From Simplicispira hankyongi (GTDB lineage Bacteria > Pseudomonadota > Gammaproteobacteria > Burkholderiales > Burkholderiaceae_C), in the NCBI RefSeq assembly GCF_003570885.1, contig NZ_QXJC01000007.1, positions 62,001 through 126,000 on the forward strand: a stretch of 64,000 bases of DNA, read 5' to 3'. A model generated the notes under the pieces. It ran no database searches and was not told the DNA's origin. It saw only the letters and a list, made by a program, of their open reading frames with translations. A program made the position numbers and the translations under genes. Shown here one piece after another: positions 35,305 through 43,815 of this stretch (position 1 is the first letter of the stretch; each line of letters starts with the position of its first letter).

Positions 35305-37008
35305 TCACCCGCCCCGTATCTGGCTCAGCGAGCGCCCCGGTGTAATCGCTTCGGGGTCGATCAGGCAGTGCAGGAGGGCGGGCAGGCGCGTGGCCTTTGC
35401 GGTTTCGCGCAGGCGTGCGAAAGCCGGGGCGAAGTCCTCGGTGCGCTCCACACGCTCGCCATGGCCGCCAAACGCCTTGGCGTAGGCGGCGAAGTCGGGG
35501 TTCTGCAAGGCCGTGCCGCTGACGCGGTGCGGGTACTCGCGCTCCTGGTGCATGCGGATGGTGCCGTACATGCCGTTGTCCAGCAGCACCACGATGAGGG
35601 GCAGCCGGTACTGCACGGCGGTGGCGAATTCCTGGCCGTGCATGAGGAAGTCGCCGTCGCCCGCGAACACCACCACCGTGCGCTCGGGCCACAGGCGCTG
35701 CGCGCCCACGCCGGCCGGCAGGCCGTAGCCCATGCTGCCGCTGGTGGGCGCGAGCTGCGTGCCGTATTGGCGGAACGGCCAGAAGCGGTGCACCCAGGTG
35801 GCGAAGTTGCCCGCGCCGTTGCAAAAGACGGTATCGGGCGGGAGCACTTCGCGCAGGTGCTGCATCACCGCGCCCATCTGCAGTTCGCCCGGAATGTGGA
35901 TCGGCGTCGGGTCGCTCCAGGCCAGGTAGGCGGCGTGCGCTTCCTGCACGGCTTGCTGGTGTTGTGCGCTCGGTGTCTGCGCAGCCGTGGTCGGCAGGGC
36001 AGCGCAGAAGGCGACGGGCGAGGCGTTGATGGGCCACTGCGCCTGGTACACGCGGCCCAGTTCGTCCGGGTCGGGGTACACATGCACCAGCGGGATTTGC
36101 GGCGTGGGAATGTCGAGCAGGGTGTAGCCCTGCGAGGGCACTTCCGAGAGCCGCCCGCCGACGAGCAGCAGCAGGTCGGCGCCGCGCAGGTGCGCCAGCA
36201 GCGCCGGGTTCACGCCCAGGCCCAGGTCGCCCGCGTAGCAGGGATGCTGGTGGTCGAACAGCATTTGGCGGCGGAACGAGCAGGCCACGGGCAGGGCGTG
36301 GGCGGCGGCGAAGTCCTGGAAGCGCGCCACGGCTGCGGCGCTCCAGCGGCTGCCGCCGACGATGGCCACGGGCTTGCGGGCCTGGCCCAGGCGTTCGAGC
36401 AACTGGGTCATTTGCGCCGGGCTCGGGGCTGCCTCCATGACTTGGTAGGGCCGTGCGGTGGGCGCGTCGGCACGTTCGACCAGCATGTCCTCGGGCAGGG
36501 CCACCACCACCGGGCCGGGGCGCCCGCTGCAGGCCACGCTGAAGGCGCGCGCCACGATCTCGGGCAGGCGGCGCGCGTCGTCCACCTCCGTCGCCCACTT
36601 GGCCAGCGGGCCAAAGGCGGCGCGGTAGTCCACCTCCTGGAAGGCATCACGCCCGCGCGCGCCGCGCTCGATCTGGCCAACGAACAGCACCATGGGCGTG
36701 GAGTCCTGCATGGCAATGTGCACGCCCGCCGCCGCGTTGGTGGCGCCGGGGCCGCGCGTGACGAAGCACACGCCGGGCCGCCCGGTGAGCTTGCCGTGCG
36801 CCTCGGCCATCATGGCTGCGCCGCCTTCCTGGCGGCAGACGGTCAGCTGGATGGGGGCATCGTGCAATGCGTCCAGCACGGCGAGGTAGCTTTCGCCGGG
36901 CACGCAGAAGATGTGCTGCACGCCGTGCAGCACGAGCTGGTCGACGAGGATCTGGCCGCCTGTGCGGTTGGCCGGCGTGGAGGAAGAAGAGGGCATGTCG
37001 GAGGGCAT
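35305..37008 (-). CDS. Thiamine diphosphate-dependent enzyme, acetolactate synthase-like
   Basis: A 567-residue protein with the three-domain fold of acetolactate synthase and related decarboxylases. The cofactor-activating glutamate is in FCVPGES (Glu39). The C-terminal domain holds the ThDP/Mg motif GDGDFLMHGQEFATAV followed by LLDNGMYGT. It is biosynthetically isolated: no ilvH or ilvC is nearby, and it is the last gene of an operon with an FAD oxidoreductase and an aldehyde dehydrogenase. A catabolic role on a 2-oxo acid is therefore more likely than branched-chain synthesis. ATG 37008 gives a family-like N-terminus; upstream codons overlap the preceding gene. Confidence 0.8.
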   Translation of the reverse strand: MPSDMPSSSSTPANRTGGQILVDQLVLHGVQHIFCVPGESYLAVLDALHDAPIQLTVCRQEGGAAMMAEAHGKLTGRPGVCFVTRGPGATNAAAGVHIAMQDSTPMVLFVGQIERGARGRDAFQEVDYRAAFGPLAKWATEVDDARRLPEIVARAFSVACSGRPGPVVVALPEDMLVERADAPTARPYQVMEAAPSPAQMTQLLERLGQARKPVAIVGGSRWSAAAVARFQDFAAAHALPVACSFRRQMLFDHQHPCYAGDLGLGVNPALLAHLRGADLLLLVGGRLSEVPSQGYTLLDIPTPQIPLVHVYPDPDELGRVYQAQWPINASPVAFCAALPTTAAQTPSAQHQQAVQEAHAAYLAWSDPTPIHIPGELQMGAVMQHLREVLPPDTVFCNGAGNFATWVHRFWPFRQYGTQLAPTSGSMGYGLPAGVGAQRLWPERTVVVFAGDGDFLMHGQEFATAVQYRLPLIVVLLDNGMYGTIRMHQEREYPHRVSGTALQNPDFAAYAKAFGGHGERVERTEDFAPAFARLRETAKATRLPALLHCLIDPEAITPGRSLSQIRGG

Positions 37009-37016
37009 GGGCGGTC

Positions 37017-38213
37017 TCAGATGATGTTGCTTTCGATGAGCGGGCGGCCGTCGAGGATGCGCTGGAAGGCCAGCGGCTCCAGGTCCAGCGTCTGCCAGCG
37101 GCCTGTGTGAATGCGCTCGGCCAGGCCGCGCCCGATGGCCGGGCACTGCTGCAGGCCGTGGCCGGAGAAACCATTGGCGAAGTACAGGTTGTCGCAGGCC
37201 GGGTGCAGGCCCAGGATGGCGTTGTGGTCGAACGCATTCATCTCGTAGTAGCCCGCCCAGGCGCTGCGCTGGCGCAGCGCCTCAAAGGCCGGAATGCGCT
37301 CCGCCAGCGTGGGCCACACGTGGTTTTCGAAGGCGGCGTGGTCCGGTTCGAGCGGGGCATCGTCGGGGTCTTCGCCTTCGGATGGGCAAAAACCTGCGAT
37401 GAAGCCCGCGCCTTCGGGCCGCAGCCAGATGCCCGAGGGGTCGATGAGCAGCGGGCAGCCGGGCAGCGCCTCGGGGCAGGTGAAGTGGAACACCGTGCGC
37501 CGCTTGGCAAACACCGGCAGGTCGATGCCCAGCCACTGCGCCACCGGGCGCGCCCAGGCGCCTGCGGCGTTGACCACGGCGCTGCACTCCAGCCGCTGGC
37601 CATCCGCCAGGCGCAGCGCGCTGATGTGCCGCACGCCGCCGCTGGCCTGCGTGTCCACGCCCACCGCATCGGCCTGCACATAGCGCACGCCCTGGGCCAC
37701 GGCCTTGCGGCGCAGGGCCTGCAGCAGGCTGTAGCCGTCGAACCAGCCCTCGGCGGACAGGCCCAGCGAGCCCAGCGAAATTCCGTCGGTGGAGAGCCAG
37801 GGGAAGCGCTCACGCAGTGCGTCGGGCGTGAGCAAGGCCACGTCGGCGCCCATGCCGCGCTGCACCGCATGGTTGTCGCGCAGCACGGATTCGCCCGCCG
37901 GGCTGGCCAGGTACAGGTAGCCCGCTTCGACCAAGCCGATGTCGGGGCGTTCGCCGCCCACCTGCAGCCGTGCGCCAATGTCGCGCAGGAATTCAATGCC
38001 GAACTGCGAGATGGCAATGTTGATGGGGCTGGAGAACTGCTGCCGGATCGAGCTGGCCGACAACGCCGACGAAGCCTGCGCATAGCCCGGGTCGCGCTCG
38101 ACCACGGTGACTTTGCAGTCCGGGCGCTGCCGTGTCAGGAAATAGGCGATGGCGCTGCCGATGGCGCCACCGCCGATGATGGCGATGGGTGTATGCGAGG
38201 AGGAAGAAGCCAT
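37017..38213 (-). CDS. FAD-dependent amino-acid/amine oxidoreductase (DAO family)
   Basis: 398 residues. An N-terminal Rossmann motif (IAIIGGGAIGSAIAYFL, Gly14-Gly19) and TVVERD follow the DAO family pattern. The C-terminal NGFSGHGLQQCPAIGRGLAE is the second FAD-contact motif typical of sarcosine, glycine and pipecolate oxidases. Its neighbour, an ALDH7-type dehydrogenase, acts on aminoadipate semialdehyde in lysine breakdown, so an L-pipecolate or related oxidase (AmaA-like) is a reasonable suggestion. It lies 8 bases before the ThDP enzyme gene. Confidence 0.8.
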   Translation of the reverse strand: MASSSSHTPIAIIGGGAIGSAIAYFLTRQRPDCKVTVVERDPGYAQASSALSASSIRQQFSSPINIAISQFGIEFLRDIGARLQVGGERPDIGLVEAGYLYLASPAGESVLRDNHAVQRGMGADVALLTPDALRERFPWLSTDGISLGSLGLSAEGWFDGYSLLQALRRKAVAQGVRYVQADAVGVDTQASGGVRHISALRLADGQRLECSAVVNAAGAWARPVAQWLGIDLPVFAKRRTVFHFTCPEALPGCPLLIDPSGIWLRPEGAGFIAGFCPSEGEDPDDAPLEPDHAAFENHVWPTLAERIPAFEALRQRSAWAGYYEMNAFDHNAILGLHPACDNLYFANGFSGHGLQQCPAIGRGLAERIHTGRWQTLDLEPLAFQRILDGRPLIESNII

Positions 38214-38354
38214 GGTGTGCCCACCTTCGGTGACAGGGGCGCCGCGCCAGACCAGGGCACCCGTGGAGCGGGCTTTCTTTGCCCGGCCACTGGGTGCGTC
38301 CCCCTCCCGCAGGAGAGGGGGGAAGGCGCGCAGCGACGCAGGGGGTGTTCGCCT
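38214..38354. repeat. Intergenic GC-rich repeat
   Basis: This gap holds the stretch CCCCCTCCCGCAGGAGAGGG and a following CGCAGCGACGCAGGGGG, a pattern often seen between genes in Burkholderiales. The CCCCTC...GAGGGG arms could form a hairpin between the ALDH and oxidoreductase genes, which might reduce read-through. Confidence 0.45.
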
Positions 38355-39887
38355 CTACACGTCGAAGCGCACGCCTTGCGCGAGGGGCAGCGCGTCGCTG
38401 TAGTTGATGGTGTTGGTCGCGCGGCGCATGTAGCCCTTCCAGGCGTCCGAGCCCGACTCGCGGCCGCCACCGGTTTCCTTCTCGCCGCCGAAGGCGCCGC
38501 CGATCTCGGCGCCCGAGGTGCCGATGTTCACGTTGGCAATGCCGCAGTCGCTGCCGGTGCTGGAGAGGAAGCGCTCGGCCTCGCGCAGGTCGGTGGTGAA
38601 GATGGCCGACGACAGGCCTTGGGGCACGCCGTTCTGCAGCGCGATGGCCTCGTCGAGGCTGGCGCAGGTCAGCACATAGAGGATGGGTGCGAAGGTCTCG
38701 TGCTGCACCACCGCGCTCTGCGTGGGCATGCGCACCAGGGTCGGGCGCACGTACCAGGCGTCTTCGCCCAGCGCCTCACATTCGCGCGTTCCGCCCAGCA
38801 CCGTGCCGCCTTGTTCTCGCGCCTGCGCCAGGGCGTTCTGCATCTGCTCAAAGGCAGCGCGATCCACCAGCGGGCCGACGAGCACACCGTCCGCCAAAGG
38901 GTCGCCCACACGCACGCTGGCGTAGATGGTTTCCAGCCGGGCGAGCAGCGGCGCGGCCACGTCGCGGTGCACGATGAGGCGGCGCAGCGTGGTGCAGCGC
39001 TGGCCCGCCGTGCCCACGGCGGCGAAGGTGATGGCGCGCGCGGCCAGTTCCAGGTCGGCGCTGGGCATCACCACCATGGCGTTGTTGCCGCCCAGCTCCA
39101 GGATGCTGCGGCCAAAGCGCTGCGCCACGTCCACCGCCACGGCGCGGCCCATGCGCGTGCTGCCGGTGGCACTGACCACGGGCACGCGCAGCGAGCGCGC
39201 CAGCAGCTCGCCCATCTCGCGCCCCCCCAGCAGCAGCGTGGCCAGGCCGTCGGGGGCGGCCACGCCTTGCTCGGCGGCAAACTCGTCCAGGGTCTGTTGC
39301 AGCAGGTGGTGGCAGGCGATGGCGCACAGCGGGGTTTTTTCCGACGGCTTCCAGGCCACGGCGTTGCCGCACACCAGGGCCAGCGCGGCGTTCCAGGCCC
39401 ACACGGCCACGGGGAAGTTGAAGGCCGAGATCACGCCCACCACGCCCATCGGGTGCCAGGTTTCCATCATGCGGTGGCCCGGGCGCTCGCTGGCGATGGT
39501 CAGGCCATGCAGCTGGCGCGACAGGCCCACGGCGAAGTCGCAGATGTCGATCATCTCCTGCACTTCGCCCAGCCCTTCGGAGCGCACCTTGCCCGCCTCC
39601 AGCGACACCAAGAGGCCCAGCGCCTCCTTGTGCTGGCGCAGCTTCTGGCCCAGGCGGCGCACCAGTTCGCCGCGCACGGGCGCGGGCGTGGCGCGCCACT
39701 GCAGGAAGGCGGCGTGTGCGCCCTCGATGAGCGCCTGGGCCTGCGCGCTGGTGTGGCTGGCGAGCTGGGCGTACACGGCGCCGTCGCGTGGGGCGCGCAC
39801 GCTCAGGCCCTGGCCGCGCCAAGGGGCAAGGTCCAGGCCCAGTTGCTGCAAAACGGTGTCGAAGAGGGGGGTGGAAGAGGCAGTCAT
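38355..39887 (-). CDS. amaB: ALDH7-family semialdehyde dehydrogenase
   Basis: A 510-residue NAD(P)-dependent aldehyde dehydrogenase. The active-site Cys298 lies in GTAGQRCTTLRRLIVH, a signature of the ALDH7/antiquitin group, and SILELGGNNAMVV holds the general-base glutamate. Members oxidise alpha-aminoadipate semialdehyde (piperideine-6-carboxylate) to aminoadipate in lysine or pipecolate catabolism. ATG 39887 opens the family N-terminus; the longer frame up to 40010 is unconserved and crosses the promoter region. It is first in the operon, divergent from a LysR gene. The symbol is given by family resemblance. Confidence 0.82.
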   Translation of the reverse strand: MTASSTPLFDTVLQQLGLDLAPWRGQGLSVRAPRDGAVYAQLASHTSAQAQALIEGAHAAFLQWRATPAPVRGELVRRLGQKLRQHKEALGLLVSLEAGKVRSEGLGEVQEMIDICDFAVGLSRQLHGLTIASERPGHRMMETWHPMGVVGVISAFNFPVAVWAWNAALALVCGNAVAWKPSEKTPLCAIACHHLLQQTLDEFAAEQGVAAPDGLATLLLGGREMGELLARSLRVPVVSATGSTRMGRAVAVDVAQRFGRSILELGGNNAMVVMPSADLELAARAITFAAVGTAGQRCTTLRRLIVHRDVAAPLLARLETIYASVRVGDPLADGVLVGPLVDRAAFEQMQNALAQAREQGGTVLGGTRECEALGEDAWYVRPTLVRMPTQSAVVQHETFAPILYVLTCASLDEAIALQNGVPQGLSSAIFTTDLREAERFLSSTGSDCGIANVNIGTSGAEIGGAFGGEKETGGGRESGSDAWKGYMRRATNTINYSDALPLAQGVRFDV

Positions 39888-39972
39888 GAAAACGCTGTGG
39901 AGCAGGTCGATGGACACCCCGGCAGATGCCCAGCCTGCGCCGGTGCCGTGGGTGGTGTGCCTGCCATGGTAA

Positions 39973-39987
39973 GTGCGTTCAATGCAC
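39973..39987. promoter_or_regulatory. LysR-type box
   Basis: GTGCGTTCAATGCAC is a dyad containing T-N11-A, the classical LysR-regulator site. It lies between the ALDH start (39887) and the LysR start (40051), where such sites control the divergent pair. Confidence 0.6.
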
Positions 39988-40050
39988 CCGATAGCTGATA
40001 TATCCTCCATGGTTGTTGAGTTTTACGAACAATTCTGGAGCGGGTTTGCC

Positions 40051-40938
40051 ATGCGCAAAGACATCCCCAGCCTGGGCGTGCTTCAGGCCTTCGAGGCCTC
40101 TGCACGGCTGCAGAGCTTCTCGCGTGCCGCCGAGGAGCTGGCCCTGACGCCCAGCGCCGTCAGCCGCCATGTCGCTGCGCTCGAAGATCGGCTGGGCGTG
40201 GCCTTGTTCGTGCGGGCCCGCCAGCGCCTGGCCTTGACGGACACAGGCCGCAGCTATGCGGCGCGCATCCGCCTGCATCTGGAGCAAATCGAGCGCGATA
40301 CGCAGGAGATCCGGGTGGGGCGGGATGAAGGCTATGTGCTGCACCTGGCCGTGGTGTCCACCTTCTGCACGCAGTGGCTCATTCCGCGCCTGCCGCAGTT
40401 TGCGGCGCTGCACCCGCGCATCACGCTCAACCTCTCGGTGCGGTCCGAGGTGTTCGCTTTTGACGAGAGCGGTTTTGATGCCGCTATTTACTACGGTGAC
40501 CGGCTCTGGCCTGACACGCAGGGCGGCATGGTGCTGCCCGAGGGGCCGTGCGTTCCTGTGTGCAGCCCGGCCTATGCGGCCGCACATGCTCTGCACGGCG
40601 AGCAGGCCTGGCTGCACTGCCCGCACCTCACGCTGGCCAGCCGCGCCAATGCCTGGCGCGGCTGGTACGCCGAGCGTGGCTGGCACTACACCTTGCACGC
40701 CTCGCGCGGGCCGCGCTACGAATTGTTCTCCATGGTGATGGCCGCTGCCGCCGCAGGCCTGGGGGTAGGGCTGGTGCCGCAGTTGCTGGCGCAGGAGTCG
40801 CTGGACAGCGGGCGCCTGGTGCCGGCGCACCCACAGGTGCTTGCGGGCGAACAGGGCTACTGGTTCGTGCAACCGCAGCACCGGCCTGGGGCTGAGGCAC
40901 TGCGGGCGTTTCGCGACTGGCTGTGGGCGCAGGTTTGA
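40051..40938 (+). CDS. LysR-family regulator
   Basis: A 295-residue protein. It has an N-terminal winged helix-turn-helix (SFSRAAEELALTPSAVSRHV, then AALEDRLGVALF) and a periplasmic-binding-like effector domain resembling the GcvA branch. ATG 40051 fits the family start and is preceded by GGAGCGGG. It is divergent from the ALDH-oxidoreductase-ThDP operon with a T-N11-A dyad between them, so it is the likely regulator of that pathway. Confidence 0.88.
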   Translation: MRKDIPSLGVLQAFEASARLQSFSRAAEELALTPSAVSRHVAALEDRLGVALFVRARQRLALTDTGRSYAARIRLHLEQIERDTQEIRVGRDEGYVLHLAVVSTFCTQWLIPRLPQFAALHPRITLNLSVRSEVFAFDESGFDAAIYYGDRLWPDTQGGMVLPEGPCVPVCSPAYAAAHALHGEQAWLHCPHLTLASRANAWRGWYAERGWHYTLHASRGPRYELFSMVMAAAAAGLGVGLVPQLLAQESLDSGRLVPAHPQVLAGEQGYWFVQPQHRPGAEALRAFRDWLWAQV

Positions 40939-41661
40939 TCAGAACCAACCGGCGACCAGCGGAATCAGCAGCGACGCCACCACCACCTGCAGCCCCAGCG
41001 CCAGCGCGGCCCAGGCGCCAGCGTCAGCGTTCACCTGCAAGGCGCGTGCTGCGCCGATGCCGTGGGCCGCAGTGCCCATGGCAAAACCGCGCGCCATCCA
41101 GCCGACGGGGTCGGCGCCGATGCGCAGCAGCGCAAACAGCGCCTTGCCGCTGAGCGCGCCCACCAGGCCGGTGACAACGGCAAACACCGCCGCCAGCGAA
41201 GGCACGCCGCCGATCTTGTCGGCAATGCCCATGGCGACGGGGGCGGTGACCGATTTGGGCGCCAGCGACAGCACGGCTTCACGCGGCAGGTCCAAGGCCC
41301 AGGCGATGGCGACCGCGCTGCCCGCCGCCGCTGCGCCGCCCACCACCGCCGCGAGCGTGAAGCGCGCCCAGTGCGCGCGCAGTTGTACGCGCCGCTGCCA
41401 CAGCGGCCAGGCCAGCGCGACCACGGCCGGGCCGAGCAGAAAGTGGATGAACTGCGCGCCGGCGAAGTAGGTAGGGTAGGCGGTGCCCGTCGCCAGCAGG
41501 CCGGTGCCCAGCACCACGATGGAGCACAGCACCGGGTTGGCCCACGGCGCCTGGCCCAGGCGCTGGTACAAGCCGAGCGCCAGCACGTACACCACCAGCG
41601 TGGCGTTCAGGCCGAACAGCGGCGTGGCCGAGAGGTACACCCAGAGCTGGACGAAGTCCAC
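40939..41661 (-). CDS. lrgB: LrgB/YohK-family membrane protein
   Basis: A 240-residue protein with about seven membrane helices. The conserved LALAPKSVTAPVA-type segment (here LSLAPKSVTAPVAMGIADKI) and MARGFAMGTAAHGIGAARA are diagnostic of LrgB. GTG 41661 is taken as start: GGGGAG precedes it, it lies 2 bases after the lrgA stop, and a much longer open frame upstream is antisense-like and unconserved. LrgAB homologues include antiholin-like proteins and transporters of small carboxylates; the adjacent glycolate oxidase gene favours transport. Confidence 0.88.
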   Translation of the reverse strand: MDFVQLWVYLSATPLFGLNATLVVYVLALGLYQRLGQAPWANPVLCSIVVLGTGLLATGTAYPTYFAGAQFIHFLLGPAVVALAWPLWQRRVQLRAHWARFTLAAVVGGAAAAGSAVAIAWALDLPREAVLSLAPKSVTAPVAMGIADKIGGVPSLAAVFAVVTGLVGALSGKALFALLRIGADPVGWMARGFAMGTAAHGIGAARALQVNADAGAWAALALGLQVVVASLLIPLVAGWF

Positions 41662-41663
41662 GC

Positions 41664-42023
41664 CTACTCCCCGCCCGCCAGCGCGGCGCGCCGCATCAAG
41701 CGGCGCAGCACCAGCGCCGAGATCGCCATGCCGATCCAGGTTGAGAGCACCAGCACCACCGCCAGCCGCAGCCCATAGCGGGCCAGCACGTCGAGCTGGG
41801 TGATGACGCCCACGCCCACCGGCACGAACAGCAGCGAGAGGTGCGCCAGCAGAAAATCGGCCACCGAGCGCACGCGCGTCTGCACGGCGGGCCAGCGCAG
41901 CGCGATGAGCAGCAGCACCATGCCAATCACCGGGCCGGGGTAGGGTAGGTGCAGCAGCCGTGAGAGCGCCTCGCCCAGCGACTGCAGCGTCAGCAGAATG
42001 GCCAGGCCTTGCAGCATCTGCAT
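41664..42023 (-). CDS. lrgA: LrgA/CidA-family membrane protein
   Basis: 119 residues with four membrane helices. The PGPVIGMVLLLIAL turn and the SLLFVPVGVGVI helix are the family signature. It pairs with LrgB in one membrane complex. It lies 12 bases after glcD and 2 bases before lrgB, so all three are probably one transcript. Confidence 0.88.
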   Translation of the reverse strand: MQMLQGLAILLTLQSLGEALSRLLHLPYPGPVIGMVLLLIALRWPAVQTRVRSVADFLLAHLSLLFVPVGVGVITQLDVLARYGLRLAVVLVLSTWIGMAISALVLRRLMRRAALAGGE

Positions 42024-42035
42024 CGCAGTGGCCGG

Positions 42036-43571
42036 TCAGTAACGGGGCAGGTCGGGGTGCGCCAGCTTGCCGCCGCGAATCAGCATCTTGCCGTACTCGG
42101 CGCAGCGGTTGAGCGTCGGGATGAGCTTGCCGGGGTTGAGCAAACCTTCGGGGTCGAAGGCGTGTTTCAGCGCCATCATCTGCGCGTTTTCTTCCCGCGA
42201 AAACTGCACGCACATGCTCGACAGCTTCTCTACGCCCACGCCGTGTTCGCCGGTAATCGTTCCGCCCATGGCCACGCTGGTCTCCAGGATCTCGGCGCCA
42301 AACAGTTCGCAGCGGTGCAGCTGGTCCGGGTCGTTGGCGTCAAACATGATCAGCGGGTGCAGGTTGCCGTCGCCCGCGTGGAACACGTTGGCGCAGCGCA
42401 GGTCGTACTTCTTTTCCATCTGCTGGATGGCCAGCAGGATGTCGGCCAGGCGCTTTCTCGGGATGGTCGAGTCCATGCACATGTAGTCGGGGCTGATGCG
42501 GCCGCTGGCGGGGAAGGCGTTCTTGCGCCCGCTCCAGAAGCGCAGGCGCTCGGCTTCCGTCTGGCTGACCGAAATGGCGGTGGCGCCGGCGCCCTCCAGC
42601 ACGGTGCGCATGCGGGCGATTTCTTCTTCCACCTCCTCGGGTGTGCCATCGCTCTCGCACAGCAGAATGGCCTCGGCCGTCAGGTCGTAGCCGGCGTGGA
42701 CGAAGGCTTCCACGGCGGCCGTCATGGGCTTGTCCATCATCTCCAGGCCGGCGGGGATGATGCCGGCGGCAATCACGGCGGCCACGGCGTCGCCCGCTTT
42801 GCGGATGTCGTCAAAGCTGGCCATGATGCAGCGCGCCAGCAGCGGTTTGGGGATCAGCTTGACGGTGACTTCCACCGCCACGGCCAGCATGCCCTCGCTG
42901 CCAATCACCGTGGCCAGCAGGTCGTAGCCGGGCGAATCGAGCGCGCCGCCGCCGAACTGCACGGGCTCGCCTTCCATGGTGAAGCCGCGCACCGCCAGGA
43001 TGTTGTGTACCGTCAGCCCGTATTTCAGGCAGTGCACGCCGCCCGAATTCTCGGCCACGTTGCCGCCGATGGTGCAGGCAATCTGGCTGCTTGGGTCGGG
43101 TGCGTAGTACAGGCCAAAGGGCGCCGCCGCTTCGCTGATGGCCAGGTTGCGGACGCCGCACTGCACGCGGGCGGTGCGGGCGCGTGGGTTCAGGTCCAGG
43201 ATGCGGTTGAAGCGCGCCAGCGACAGCGTGACGCCCAGCGCGTGCGGCATGGCGCCGCCCGAGAGCCCGGTGCCGGCACCGCGCGCCACCACGGGCACGC
43301 TCAATCGGTGGCAGGTGCGCAACACCGCCTGCACTTCGTCTTCGGTCTCCGGCAGGCAGACCACCAGCGGGCGCTGGCGGTAGGCGGTGAGGCCGTCGCA
43401 CTCGTAGGGCGTGGTGTCTTCCTGGTTCCACAGCAGGCTGTGCGCGGGCAGCACGCTGGCCAACGCGGCCACCACTTCGCGCTGGCGCGCGGCGCGGTCG
43501 GGTTCGGTCGTGGGCTTGGGCGCAGCGAAAACAGGGGCGGGTGTGGGCGACTGGGCGGCGGCGGTGTTCAT
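42036..43571 (-). CDS. glcD: FAD-linked glycolate oxidase subunit GlcD
   Basis: A 511-residue flavoprotein of the GlcD/D-lactate dehydrogenase type. The FAD-binding part has PVVARGAGTGLSGGAMP and IACTIGGNVAENSGGVHCLK; the C-terminal catalytic part has NVFHAGDGNLHP and GTITGEHGVGVEK. It oxidises glycolate or another 2-hydroxy acid. The usual partners glcE and glcF are not adjacent here; lrgA and lrgB follow instead. Confidence 0.9.
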   Translation of the reverse strand: MNTAAAQSPTPAPVFAAPKPTTEPDRAARQREVVAALASVLPAHSLLWNQEDTTPYECDGLTAYRQRPLVVCLPETEDEVQAVLRTCHRLSVPVVARGAGTGLSGGAMPHALGVTLSLARFNRILDLNPRARTARVQCGVRNLAISEAAAPFGLYYAPDPSSQIACTIGGNVAENSGGVHCLKYGLTVHNILAVRGFTMEGEPVQFGGGALDSPGYDLLATVIGSEGMLAVAVEVTVKLIPKPLLARCIMASFDDIRKAGDAVAAVIAAGIIPAGLEMMDKPMTAAVEAFVHAGYDLTAEAILLCESDGTPEEVEEEIARMRTVLEGAGATAISVSQTEAERLRFWSGRKNAFPASGRISPDYMCMDSTIPRKRLADILLAIQQMEKKYDLRCANVFHAGDGNLHPLIMFDANDPDQLHRCELFGAEILETSVAMGGTITGEHGVGVEKLSSMCVQFSREENAQMMALKHAFDPEGLLNPGKLIPTLNRCAEYGKMLIRGGKLAHPDLPRY

Positions 43572-43815
43572 GGCAGCACTGTAGCCAAGCGCGCGCGCTC
43601 CGGTGTGAGCTTTCTTTCAACGGCGCGTGAATTGCGCTGCGCAGAGCGCATTCATACTATGGAATAAATAGCTGCCAGCGCTTACTGGATAAGCGCTAGA
43701 GGCCAATTTGACTTGAATTTTTGCCCGCAAAGACGCTTCCTTGGGTTGCCGTGGGCCCGTCAAACCGGCGCGGCCCAGGCCAGCGGCGAAGCCGCTCAGG
43801 GGGATGTACCTGCCA
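43572..43815. other. Intergenic region with dispersed repeat copy B
   Basis: No gene. From about 43655 to 43722 lies a short repeat with AATAGCTGCCAGCGCTT and AAGCGCTAGAGGCCAATTT, which resembles elements at 48370-48446 and, inverted, 5806-5882. A second GC-rich block (CCAGGCCAGCGGCGAAGCCG near 43776) can form a hairpin and is also of a type common between genes in this family. Confidence 0.5.

Noticed and set aside
35290-37110. A 606-codon plus-strand frame opposite the ThDP enzyme
   Set aside because: It is an antisense shadow; the ThDP motif is on the other strand.
36867-39998. A 1043-codon plus-strand frame opposite the FAD and ALDH genes
   Set aside because: It is a low-complexity His/Ala/Gly-rich product typical of antisense reading of GC-rich genes; both genes opposite are well supported.
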